Origin: JAAYQA01 sp964510345
GTDB taxonomy: Bacteria; Bacillota; Clostridia; Tissierellales; Peptoniphilaceae
Assembly (NCBI GenBank): GCA_964510345.1
Contig: CAZEBB010000001.1
Span: 62,001 to 126,000, forward strand
Length of the DNA: 64,000 nucleotides
Direction: 5' to 3'
Part shown: positions 23,894 through 31,623 of the stretch, in pieces
Position numbering within the stretch: the stretch's first letter is position 1
Layout: the number at the start of each line of letters is the position of its first letter
Made by a program: the position numbers and the translations under genes
The notes under the pieces: model-generated
Told to the model about the DNA's origin: nothing
Seen by the model: the letters and a program-made list of their open reading frames with translations, nothing else
Databases searched by the model: none

Positions 23894-24574
23894 TCAGATC
23901 GATACGTGATTTCCAATTGATTCGATTGCCTTAACGGACGAAGAATTATTCTCATGACTGACTTCATACACCGTCTCCCCCATATAGGCTAAGTGACGAT
24001 TGTGCGTGACGAGAATGATCTGCAGAGAAAACTCTTCTGCGACCTGAAGCAATAATTCGGCGACATTATGTATATACTCTTCGCTGACATGTTTTGCCGG
24101 CTCATCCAGGATGAGGATTCCTTCTACCGGTGGATGATATCGTAGTAAAAAACTGATCCGCAACGCGAGAGATACCACATCGACCACTCCGCCACCTCGT
24201 GCATCTTGCGGCTGAAATGTGCTGGGTGTCCCGTCGATCGTGTCAGCGATCAAGAAATTGGCATTTGTATTGCGACCCGACTCGACGATATCGATCACAA
24301 ACGAGATCTCTTCGGGAAAGACGATGCGCAAACAGCTGGTCACCAATTGCTCAATATGGGTCTTTGACTGTTCACGTGCAAATTCAGACGTCATCTGATA
24401 CAACTGAAGGACTTTCGTGAGTTTCTCGTTCTCCTTTTCCAGATGGTCGATCGCATCCCTCGTGCGATTCGCATAGTCTTCAATCGTCTCTTTTTTTGCC
24501 TTGTCAGAGGTATAGCGCTGTTGGAGAGCGGCAATCGATCGGACTAAACTCTCCTCGGTAAACTCCCCGCTCAT
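23894..24574 (-). CDS. SbcC/Rad50-like ATPase, C-terminal half (signature + Walker B)
   Basis: A 226-residue protein corresponding to the C-terminal half of an SbcC/Rad50-type ATPase made as a separate chain. Residues 25-75 are coiled coil. Residues 126-138 (RGGGVVDVVSLAL) sit where the ABC signature should be, Walker B is ILILDE at 153-158, and the H-loop is THNR with H191. There is no Walker A, so it must pair with the product of 24807-26246 to make an ATP site. The GGGxVDVVSxALR and LDEPxKxVS patterns resemble split SbcC proteins of phages as I remember them. ATG 24574 overlaps the preceding stop by ATGA. Function in DNA end repair is inferred. Confidence 0.85.
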   Translation of the reverse strand: MSGEFTEESLVRSIAALQQRYTSDKAKKETIEDYANRTRDAIDHLEKENEKLTKVLQLYQMTSEFAREQSKTHIEQLVTSCLRIVFPEEISFVIDIVESGRNTNANFLIADTIDGTPSTFQPQDARGGGVVDVVSLALRISFLLRYHPPVEGILILDEPAKHVSEEYIHNVAELLLQVAEEFSLQIILVTHNRHLAYMGETVYEVSHENNSSSVKAIESIGNHVSI

Positions 24575-24804
24575 TCTTCCGGCAGAAGTCGTTTCGCTTC
24601 TGCAAGTAATGAGGCGATGTCCGCCTCGAGCTTCTCAATTTCTGCGTCCAATAGTTCGGGTTCGATCCCCAGTTCTTGCATTTCTGCAAGTAGCGATTCC
24701 TTTTCCTTTTCCAGCGTTTCCAGACGTGTTTCAGCGCGCACTTTGTTCATTTGCGCCTGCTCGATTTTTTTCTTCAGTTCTTGAATTTCGTGTTCGTAGG
24801 CCAT
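24571..24804 (-). CDS. Small coiled-coil protein of the split SbcCD cluster
   Basis: A 77-residue protein that is almost wholly a charged heptad-rich helix (residues 3-74), with no other domain. It lies between the two ATPase halves. It starts two bases after the N-half stop (ribosome binding site AAAAGAGGT) and overlaps the C-half start by ATGA. Its place in the order is where the returning arm of an SbcC coiled coil would be encoded. It could therefore be a detached piece of the arm or a bridge between the halves. I do not recognise a named family. Confidence 0.75.
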   Translation of the reverse strand: MAYEHEIQELKKKIEQAQMNKVRAETRLETLEKEKESLLAEMQELGIEPELLDAEIEKLEADIASLLAEAKRLLPEE

Positions 24805-24806
24805 AT

Positions 24807-26246
24807 TTACCTCTTTTCCAAATGTGACTTGATATGTGAAAGTGCCTCATTGTCGACCGTTTGGAGACAATACGGGCAGCGTCCGGTCTCCTGAAAGGCA
24901 TGCAAATACTCATGACTGACTTTATCCAGGCTTTCTTCCAACTGGTGACACCGTTTTGTGCTTTCACGAATGGCGAGCTCTTGATTTTTCCATTTCGTCC
25001 GCAAATCCAGCAAAACTCTTCTCTTTCGATCTTTCTCCTGCAATTGATCGATGAGATCCGAAGCGGAAGCCGTTCGCTTCCATGACTCGAGATACCCTTT
25101 TCCGATCGATAGGCGCTTCTCCGTGTCTTTTGTCTGATCGCGCAGAGTCACAAGTTTCGTTAACCTTTGGAACTGTGTCGATATGCGATCTTCTCTTTCC
25201 TGGAGTTCCATCACCGGGATTTTTAGATAGCGCACAAGTTCCATTGTCTCATCTTTATTATTTTGCCAACGCTTTTTGAATTGCTGCGTCGATTGGTAGC
25301 GGCCAAGTTTCTTGGGCAACTCTGTCTTTTTGATAAACGCTAAGAAATTGGTCGATCGATTGTTCATGGCTTCCGTGGACTGAGTATCACGAAGCATTTC
25401 GACATAACGTTTCCGCACCCGAGAGAGCTTCATATTTCTTGCTACCGTTATTTCAGCATTTTTTAGTTTCTCACTCGCTTCATCAAGCATTCGATAGGCG
25501 TGTAGTCGACGTCGCAACAAAGCGGTTTGTTCCCCCACATTCGTCCAGCGATCTTTGAGCTGACGGATCGGCGCCATGAGTCGTTTCTTCTCATCAATCT
25601 GCACCTGATAATGTGTGAGTTGACGAATCCGTTGCTCCATTTCATCAAGGTGAGCATATTGAAGAAGCTGTTCGTTCAGCGTCGCTTCCTCAGCATTTAA
25701 CTGATTGATTTGCCTGGTATTCTGATTGCGATCCGCGCGGGCGATTCGATGCGCCATGTCGACTTTATAAGTACCGGCGAGTCTTCCAATGGATTCAGCT
25801 CGCACGGTCGGTGATTCTCCTAAGAGGAATGGACCTTCCAACTGAGAGGAAAGGTTTAGAGAGAGGGTGTCCTTCTCACTGATCGGCACCTTGCGGATAC
25901 CCGTAAATTGAAATACTTCTTCTGGAACTTTCACACCAAAGCCTTCAAAACGGATAGGTTCTTTGTTCGGTTCCTGCAAAATGTAGTAGTTCTTTGTCTT
26001 GTCGCGGGCGCGAAGAAGTTCGGATCCATCGTTGAAAATGAGTCGTACATACGTATCTTGCGTGCCGATTCTCATATACTGGGTACCGGCAGGCTCATTA
26101 AACAGAGCCCATCGTATCGCACGAATGATTGACGACTTACCCGCGTCCGAAGCGCCGACGATCGTCGTGAGAAGCGGAGCTAATTGGAGAGTCGTGTCCG
26201 TATGGGATTGAAAATTGTGGATTTCGACACGCTCAATTTTCTTCAT
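24807..26246 (-). CDS. SbcC/Rad50-like ATPase, N-terminal half (Walker A + zinc hook)
   Basis: A 479-residue protein with the N-terminal layout of SbcC/Rad50. It starts with IHNFQSH at 9-15, Walker A GASDAGKS at 31-38, and a segment NLSSQLEGPFLLGESPTVRA near 145 typical of phage-type SbcC. Long coiled coil covers about 190-445. The chain ends with a CPYC zinc-hook motif at 457-460 and 19 more residues. No signature or Walker B is present; these lie on the separate protein at 23894-24574. The start overlaps the SbcD-like gene by 14 bases, so translation is coupled. It should form a tethering ATPase with the nuclease. Confidence 0.88.
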   Translation of the reverse strand: MKKIERVEIHNFQSHTDTTLQLAPLLTTIVGASDAGKSSIIRAIRWALFNEPAGTQYMRIGTQDTYVRLIFNDGSELLRARDKTKNYYILQEPNKEPIRFEGFGVKVPEEVFQFTGIRKVPISEKDTLSLNLSSQLEGPFLLGESPTVRAESIGRLAGTYKVDMAHRIARADRNQNTRQINQLNAEEATLNEQLLQYAHLDEMEQRIRQLTHYQVQIDEKKRLMAPIRQLKDRWTNVGEQTALLRRRLHAYRMLDEASEKLKNAEITVARNMKLSRVRKRYVEMLRDTQSTEAMNNRSTNFLAFIKKTELPKKLGRYQSTQQFKKRWQNNKDETMELVRYLKIPVMELQEREDRISTQFQRLTKLVTLRDQTKDTEKRLSIGKGYLESWKRTASASDLIDQLQEKDRKRRVLLDLRTKWKNQELAIRESTKRCHQLEESLDKVSHEYLHAFQETGRCPYCLQTVDNEALSHIKSHLEKR

Positions 26247-27219
26247 CGCGGCTCTTCTCGCTTTCTATATAGGCAATTCGCGCCATCGCTTCTTCTACGA
26301 CTTCCGGTGCGAAATTTTCTGCATTGGCTAAATCTTCCATAATGTGGTAGATATCGTAGCGGTCCAGATCCACATGTTCACGTACCAGCTGCTTAAACTG
26401 CTCTAAATTTTCCTGTCTCATTTGATTCTCGATCGTCAGTTGCCGAGAGAGCACTTCTTCGCCCGGTTTCGCCGAACGAAGTTGTATATACCGGTAGTCC
26501 TTGACGCCGCCTTTATCGACGTCGAGAATCAGCACTTGTGGAATCCTCTGTAGGTCATAAAGACTATTGCTCGTTCTTAACAAACTACCCGGATTGATAA
26601 ACAAAGTTCCTTTTGACTCCGTTGCCTTATAACCGCTGTGATAATGCCCGGAAAGAACAATGTCGGCATCCAGCGGGTTTAAGTCGCCGATAACTGTTTG
26701 TGAGATGTCTGCAAGAAACGGTTTCTGCAAGAGCATACCGTGTACGATCAGTAAATGGCAGTCTACCGTATCGTCTTGCCGTTTTACATAGAAAGCCTCG
26801 CGGTCCCCACGGTCGATATCATAACGAAAAGGTGCAGCCGAAAGCTGCACCACACAATCACTCTCTAAACGAATCCCATTTTCAGGAATCAGCTCAATAT
26901 GTCCGAGCACGTCGAGAAGACCCAACATCGTACGAGGGAGTGTTTTGGGATTATGAGCAAAAATATCATGATTTCCTATCGTTGCATAGACCGGTGTCGG
27001 ATATGCAGCCATGATTTTCGCATAGCGGCCTACCGTCATAATGGATACGTCCGGCCGATCAAAGAGATCTCCTCCATGAAGAATGGCATCGACCTTTTCC
27101 GTTCTCGCAATCTCTCCCACTTCCGTCAACTTGGCTTCCAGCGTATCCGGGACATTGTCGAGTCGACTACGCATCGAGGTGGACCTTATATGGGTGTCGG
27201 TAAAAAATAAAAAGCGCAT
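26233..27219 (-). CDS. SbcD/Mre11-like metallophosphoesterase
   Basis: A 328-residue calcineurin-type phosphoesterase related to SbcD/Mre11. Metal-binding motifs are FTDTH (D8, H10), GGDLFDRP (D51), GNHD (83-85), VHGM and SGHYHSG. A helical C-terminal part (about 250-328), rich in charged residues, could bind the ATPase coiled coil as the Mre11 C-terminus does. Its ATG shares one base with the recA stop (TAATG) and its 3' end overlaps the Walker A half, so it belongs to the recA operon. The likely activity is exo/endonuclease on DNA ends, by family. No canonical one-piece sbcC is in this window. Confidence 0.88.
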   Translation of the reverse strand: MRFLFFTDTHIRSTSMRSRLDNVPDTLEAKLTEVGEIARTEKVDAILHGGDLFDRPDVSIMTVGRYAKIMAAYPTPVYATIGNHDIFAHNPKTLPRTMLGLLDVLGHIELIPENGIRLESDCVVQLSAAPFRYDIDRGDREAFYVKRQDDTVDCHLLIVHGMLLQKPFLADISQTVIGDLNPLDADIVLSGHYHSGYKATESKGTLFINPGSLLRTSNSLYDLQRIPQVLILDVDKGGVKDYRYIQLRSAKPGEEVLSRQLTIENQMRQENLEQFKQLVREHVDLDRYDIYHIMEDLANAENFAPEVVEEAMARIAYIESEKSRDEEN

Positions 27220-28280
27220 TAGAAATCGATCTGCGTCGGTTCATCGACCGCATCATCGGCCGGAATCTCGTACGTAAGGCTCGTCAAGTTATAAATCTCA
27301 CGGATTTTTTGCTCGATCTCCATGCTGATCGAAGGGTTCTCGCGTAAGAATTCTTTTGCTCTTTCACGACCTTGTCCAATCCTCGTGTCCTGATAGCTAT
27401 ACCATGCGCCGGCCTTTTCTATGACGCCACTGTCGGCGCCTACGTCCACAAGGTTTCCTTCTTTCGAAATCCCTTTGCCGTACATGATGTCAAATTCCAC
27501 CTGCTTAAAGGGAGGTGCAACTTTATTTTTTACGATCTTTACACGTGTCTTATTGCCGATGATTTGATCGCCTTCTTTGATCGTATCCGCTTTGCGAATA
27601 TCGAGGCGCATGGTCGCATAAAAGCGGAGTGCACGACCGCCGGCGGTCGTTTCCGGATTTCCGAACATGATGCCGATTTTTTCCCGCAGCTGGTTGATAA
27701 ACACGAGGACGGTATTTGTACGGTTAATCGCTCCGGCGAGCTTACGAAGCGCCTGCGACATGAGGCGAGCTTGTAAACCGACATGGGCATCCCCCATCTC
27801 CCCTTCGATCTCTGCGCGAGGCACAAGGGCAGCTACGGAGTCTACGATGATGATGTCGACGGCATTGGAACGAACCAGCGACTCTGCAATCTCCAATGCC
27901 TGCTCTCCGGTATCCGGCTGTGAAATAACGAGTTCATCGATATTCACACCTAAATTCTTCGCGTACTGTGCGTCCAGTGCGTGTTCCGCATCGATAAATG
28001 CGGCGATACCGCCGAGGCGCTGTGCTTCTGCCACCATGTGAAGGGCGACTGTCGTCTTTCCGGAAGACTCAGGTCCATAGATTTCGATGATACGACCGCG
28101 AGGAACTCCTCCGACGCCCATGCCGATATCCAAAGCGATTGAACCGGTAGGTATGACACCGATCTCTAACACAGGCGCATCCCCCAATTTCATGACGGCG
28201 CCCTTCCCATATTGTTTTTCAATCTTTGTGAAGGCCGCTTGTAGGGCTTTTAATTTTTCCGCTTTATCAACTTGACTCAT
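27219..28280 (-). CDS. recA: Recombinase RecA
   Basis: RecA forms filaments on single-stranded DNA, exchanges strands and triggers LexA cleavage. The 353-residue protein has Walker A GPESSGKTT at 69-77, Walker B IIIVDSVAAL, and the L2 loop segment NQLREKIGIMFGNPETTAGG. It ends in an acidic tail DEPTQIDF. ATG 28280 has only a weak ribosome binding site (GGGG about eight bases before). The gene has an SOS promoter. Its stop codon overlaps the SbcD-like start (TAATG), placing four more repair genes under the same LexA control. Confidence 0.99.
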   Translation of the reverse strand: MSQVDKAEKLKALQAAFTKIEKQYGKGAVMKLGDAPVLEIGVIPTGSIALDIGMGVGGVPRGRIIEIYGPESSGKTTVALHMVAEAQRLGGIAAFIDAEHALDAQYAKNLGVNIDELVISQPDTGEQALEIAESLVRSNAVDIIIVDSVAALVPRAEIEGEMGDAHVGLQARLMSQALRKLAGAINRTNTVLVFINQLREKIGIMFGNPETTAGGRALRFYATMRLDIRKADTIKEGDQIIGNKTRVKIVKNKVAPPFKQVEFDIMYGKGISKEGNLVDVGADSGVIEKAGAWYSYQDTRIGQGRERAKEFLRENPSISMEIEQKIREIYNLTSLTYEIPADDAVDEPTQIDF

Positions 28281-28312
28281 AGTTTTCCCCGTAGGGCACC
28301 ACCTTTCTGATA

Positions 28313-28324
28313 GAACATTCGTTC
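28313..28324 (-). promoter_or_regulatory. LexA box of the recA operon
   Basis: The 12 bases GAACATTCGTTC (plus strand) are a perfect LexA box just downstream of the recA -10, covering the start point. They are identical to box 2 of yneA. Confidence 0.88.
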
Positions 28325-28329
28325 GTTTA

Positions 28330-28358
28330 ATTGTATCCTACTCAAACACCGCTGTCAA
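28330..28358 (-). promoter_or_regulatory. recA promoter
   Basis: Minus-strand consensus TTGACA (plus 28353-28358), 17-base spacer, TACAAT (plus 28330-28335). It lies at the 3' edge of pgsA, so the recA unit can be transcribed separately from ftsK-pgsA. Confidence 0.88.
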
Positions 28359-28361
28359 ATC

Positions 28362-28901
28362 TTACAGGTTGGATAAATCCATCACATCGCGGTTTCTCAC
28401 CAGATAATCCACACCGGAGAGCGCCGTCAATAACACAGACAGATAGAACAACCATAAATCGAGTCGAAAACCTCCTAATCCAAAGTAAGGATTCCCGAGT
28501 AAAAGCAGAACGATCGCCGTAAACTGCGTAATCGTCTTGATTTTCCCAAACGGTGAGGCAGCGATCGTGATATTGGCACTGGCGGCAACGACACGAAACC
28601 CGGTAATGATAAATTCTCGCGCCAAGATGATCATGACCGCCCAACTCGGTATCATCCCTGATTCAGTCAAAAGAATCAAGGCGGCCGTTACCAGCAGCTT
28701 GTCCGCGAGGGGGTCAGCAAATTTTCCGAACGTCGTGATCAAAGAACGCGATCGGGCAATATAGCCGTCCAGCGTATCCGTCAACGACGCCAACAAGAAG
28801 AGCATTGCTGACGGCCAGCCGATTCCCGTAAAGTAATACAGGATCATAAAAGCGGGAATCATCGCAATGCGAAGTAAGGTGAGTTTATTGGCCAGATTCA
28901 T
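28362..28901 (-). CDS. pgsA: Phosphatidylglycerophosphate synthase
   Basis: PgsA makes phosphatidylglycerol phosphate from CDP-diacylglycerol and glycerol-3-phosphate in the membrane. The 179-residue protein has the full CDP-alcohol phosphatidyltransferase motif, DG-AR-(8)-G-(3)-D-(3)-D, at about residues 43-65, plus four to five membrane helices. It overlaps the end of ftsK by 17 bases. The pgsA-recA order is common in Firmicutes. The CDP-diacylglycerol donor comes from CdsA, also in this window. Confidence 0.96.
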   Translation of the reverse strand: MNLANKLTLLRIAMIPAFMILYYFTGIGWPSAMLFLLASLTDTLDGYIARSRSLITTFGKFADPLADKLLVTAALILLTESGMIPSWAVMIILAREFIITGFRVVAASANITIAASPFGKIKTITQFTAIVLLLLGNPYFGLGGFRLDLWLFYLSVLLTALSGVDYLVRNRDVMDLSNL

Positions 28902-31140
28902 GTTTCAGCTCCTTCAGAGGGTTAAATGCGATCAAAACTTTCCTGGATTTGCTTCCCTCATGTTGTCCTACGATGCCCAGATTCTCCATATCATCGATCA
29001 AGCGCCCCGCACGTGCGTAACCGATGCGAAGTTTCCTTTGTAGTAGAGAGACGGCTGCTTGTCCCTCTTGTATCACGATATCGATCGCTTCAATTAACAG
29101 CGGATCTTGGTCATCGAGTTCTTTGGCATCAGGCGACGCATGATCTTCGATCATCTCGATCACTTCGGCATCGTAAAGAGGCGCTGCATCTTTAACTCGA
29201 AGGCTTTCAACAACGCGCTCCACTTCGCTTTCTGTGACGAATGCGCCTTGGATGCGCAACGGTTTGCTAAATCCGGCCGGGTTAAACAGCATATCCCCTT
29301 TTCCCAACAGTTTTTCTGCACCCGACATGTCAAGGATCGTACGAGAGTCGATCGACGAACTGACTTGGAAACTGATTCGAGATGGGATATTCGCCTTGAT
29401 CGTTCCCGTGATCACATCGACAGAAGGCCGTTGTGTCGCGACGATCAGATGGATTCCGCAAGCTCTCGCCATTTGCGCCAGTCGTGCAATATAATTTTCT
29501 ACGTCTCCGGCGGCCACCATCATTAAATCCGCTAATTCGTCGATGATAATTACGATGTACGGCAACTTTTCCATATCGGTGTCCACAGACATCTTCTGTG
29601 CATAGGAGGTGATATCTCTGACGCGATGTTTCGAAAAGAGCTGATAGCGCCTTTCCATCTCTTCGACCGCCCAGAACATCGCCGCACTTGCCTTCTTCGG
29701 CTGCGTTACGACCGGGAGAATCAAATGTGGAATGCCGTTATAGACACTGAGCTCTACCACCTTCGGATCGATTAATAGCAGTTTCACCTCGTCCGGTCTT
29801 GCGTGATAAAGAATGCTCATGATCATCGTGTTAATACATACGCTCTTGCCGGACCCTGTCGCGCCGGCAATCAGTAGGTGCGGCATTTTCTCGATGGCGG
29901 AGACGATCGGTTTCCCCGTAATCGTCTTACCGAGTGCAAAAGGCAATTTTGATTGACTGTTTTTAAACTCCGGAGAATCGATGATCTCACGCAGTGAGAC
30001 CGTGTCTTTTGTCTCATTTGGCACTTCGAGTCCAACCGCAGCCTTACCCGGCAGAGGAGCCACGATCCGTACGTCCTGTGCGGCAAGATTGAGCGCGAGA
30101 TCGTCTGCTAAGCTTACGATTCGGCTTACTTTCACCCCTGGAGCCGGTTCCATTTCAAAACAGGTGACGGTCGGTCCGCGATTTACCTGCGTAACTTTTG
30201 CATCGATTCCAAAATTTGCCAGCGTTTGTTCGATTTTTTCCGCTTTACGAAGGATCATCTTCTTCTCTGCAGGAGAAGATGCGCTGCTGTGAGATTCTAA
30301 TAGGTCAATCGATGGGAATTCATACGTGGAGATCTCTTGATGTTTTGCTCCGAGTTCTTTAATTTCCATCTGTTTGGGCTTTTCCGTATCACCTTTTAGA
30401 ACAGAAAAGGTAGGATACGAAGCGACCTCTGCATCCTCTTGTTCCATATAGTCCACAAATGCCAGGGTGCCTTGTGGCTCATTCTCTTCCAATGGCTTTC
30501 TGCGTTCGCGTTTTGGTCCCTCCGGCACCGATCGAACCGGTTTTTCTTGTTGTCTTTCCCGGACCATTTTCTGTATCTGTACATAGGCGCGTTGTAGTGC
30601 GTGATATACCGTTCTCCCGACATCCTTTACGGATAGATTCAGCCATAGCAATAACATCACCATAAAATACAGGAGAAGGAGTATCGTACTTCCGACACGT
30701 CCCAATAATCGCCATAAAAGCCATCCCATGGCAGCCCCGGTAACTCCGGTTCCCATCGGATAGACGGCCAGCATCTTCGCTTGCTCGATACGTTCTCCAT
30801 ATGCGGTCAATCCGGGAGTATAGACGGAATGTACGGCCATCACCAGGAGAATCAGCCCTCCAATTTGCAGCAGAACCGTGCGGACCCTGCCCTGAAATCG
30901 ATTTATGATGACGGCTCCCAAAAGTGCGATCACATAGAGTGGGATCAAATAAGAAAAGACGCCAAATAAGTAGAAGTATGCGGAGCGTACGACCCTTCCG
31001 ATCGCTCCGGTTTGTTCGCTGAGTATAAACAGATAGGATACGGCGATCAGTAGTATCGCAGCGATGCTCAAATTGCGAGCCGTAAAATGATTTGACGCAT
31101 CCTTCGTGTTCTTCTTTACCATCGGTTTTTTTGTCGCCAT
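28885..31140 (-). CDS. ftsK: DNA translocase FtsK/SpoIIIE
   Basis: FtsK pumps DNA through the septum and, in many bacteria, activates Xer recombination at dif. The 751-residue protein has an N-terminal membrane domain of about four helices (25-165). A linker and the RecA-like motor follow, with Walker A GATGSGKSV near 410 and Walker B VIIIDELADLM. The C-terminal gamma winged helix (QEGQAAVSLLQRKLRIGYARA) is the part that reads KOPS-type sequences and contacts Xer in FtsK. ATG 31140 follows GGAGGA; the frame could be opened nine codons earlier without ribosome binding site support. A terminator separates it from dut. Confidence 0.96.
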   Translation of the reverse strand: MATKKPMVKKNTKDASNHFTARNLSIAAILLIAVSYLFILSEQTGAIGRVVRSAYFYLFGVFSYLIPLYVIALLGAVIINRFQGRVRTVLLQIGGLILLVMAVHSVYTPGLTAYGERIEQAKMLAVYPMGTGVTGAAMGWLLWRLLGRVGSTILLLLYFMVMLLLWLNLSVKDVGRTVYHALQRAYVQIQKMVRERQQEKPVRSVPEGPKRERRKPLEENEPQGTLAFVDYMEQEDAEVASYPTFSVLKGDTEKPKQMEIKELGAKHQEISTYEFPSIDLLESHSSASSPAEKKMILRKAEKIEQTLANFGIDAKVTQVNRGPTVTCFEMEPAPGVKVSRIVSLADDLALNLAAQDVRIVAPLPGKAAVGLEVPNETKDTVSLREIIDSPEFKNSQSKLPFALGKTITGKPIVSAIEKMPHLLIAGATGSGKSVCINTMIMSILYHARPDEVKLLLIDPKVVELSVYNGIPHLILPVVTQPKKASAAMFWAVEEMERRYQLFSKHRVRDITSYAQKMSVDTDMEKLPYIVIIIDELADLMMVAAGDVENYIARLAQMARACGIHLIVATQRPSVDVITGTIKANIPSRISFQVSSSIDSRTILDMSGAEKLLGKGDMLFNPAGFSKPLRIQGAFVTESEVERVVESLRVKDAAPLYDAEVIEMIEDHASPDAKELDDQDPLLIEAIDIVIQEGQAAVSLLQRKLRIGYARAGRLIDDMENLGIVGQHEGSKSRKVLIAFNPLKELKHESGQ

Positions 31141-31164
31141 AGTATTCCTCCACCCATAGTATAT

Positions 31165-31200
31165 CAAAAAAGAAAGGACATTCTAGTAGCCAGAATGTCC
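31165..31200 (-). terminator. Terminator overlapping the dut stop codon
   Basis: Minus-strand GGACATTCT (plus 31192-31200) pairs perfectly with AGAATGTCC (plus 31176-31184) and is followed by TTTCTTTTTT. The dut TAG (31183-31185) lies inside the hairpin. Confidence 0.88.
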
Positions 31201-31617
31201 GAATCCTCCATCAGCGCGTTCGGTACCATCCAATACGCTGACAGACTCAATCTTTGCTTTTTCAACTTTTGACAAAACGAGTTGAGCGATGCGGTCGCCG
31301 TCGTGAATCGTGTAGCTCTCTTTAGAGAGGTTTACGAGGATGACGCCGATCTCGCCCCTGTAGTCACTGTCGATCGTTCCGATACCGTTCGCCGTCGTGA
31401 TCCCATGACGGTACGCCATGCCGGAGCGAGCTCTGACTTGTAATTCATACCCCTCCGGGATTTGAACGTAAAGTCCGGTGGGCACGATCGCGCGATCGAG
31501 CGGCTCCAGTACGAGCGGCTCCGCAAGAAAAGCCTGAACGTCCATCCCCGCCGCCTGTTGTGTTTGATACGCAGGCAACGGGTGGTGGCTTTCCGTCCGA
31601 AACAATAGAGTTGTCAT
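31183..31617 (-). CDS. dut: Deoxyuridine 5'-triphosphate nucleotidohydrolase
   Basis: Trimeric dUTPase converts dUTP to dUMP, keeping uracil out of DNA. The 144-residue protein shows the five family motifs, including AGMDVQA, ARSGMAYRHG, GTIDSDYRGEIGV, GDRIAQLVL and the C-terminal RADGGFGHSG that closes over the nucleotide. Length is normal. It begins six bases after the pnp stop with its ribosome binding site (AGAGGA) in the pnp end, so it is the last gene of rpsO-pnp-dut. The gene ends within its own terminator. Confidence 0.96.
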   Translation of the reverse strand: MTTLLFRTESHHPLPAYQTQQAAGMDVQAFLAEPLVLEPLDRAIVPTGLYVQIPEGYELQVRARSGMAYRHGITTANGIGTIDSDYRGEIGVILVNLSKESYTIHDGDRIAQLVLSKVEKAKIESVSVLDGTERADGGFGHSGY

Positions 31618-31623
31618 GATCCT

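Noticed and set aside
23894..26246. Reading the three SbcC pieces as one gene broken by frameshifts
   Set aside because: Each piece has its own start, two have overlaps or close ribosome binding sites, frames are all open and domain edges coincide with gene edges (zinc hook at the end, pure coil in the middle). Sequencing error cannot be excluded without relatives, but the pattern looks designed.
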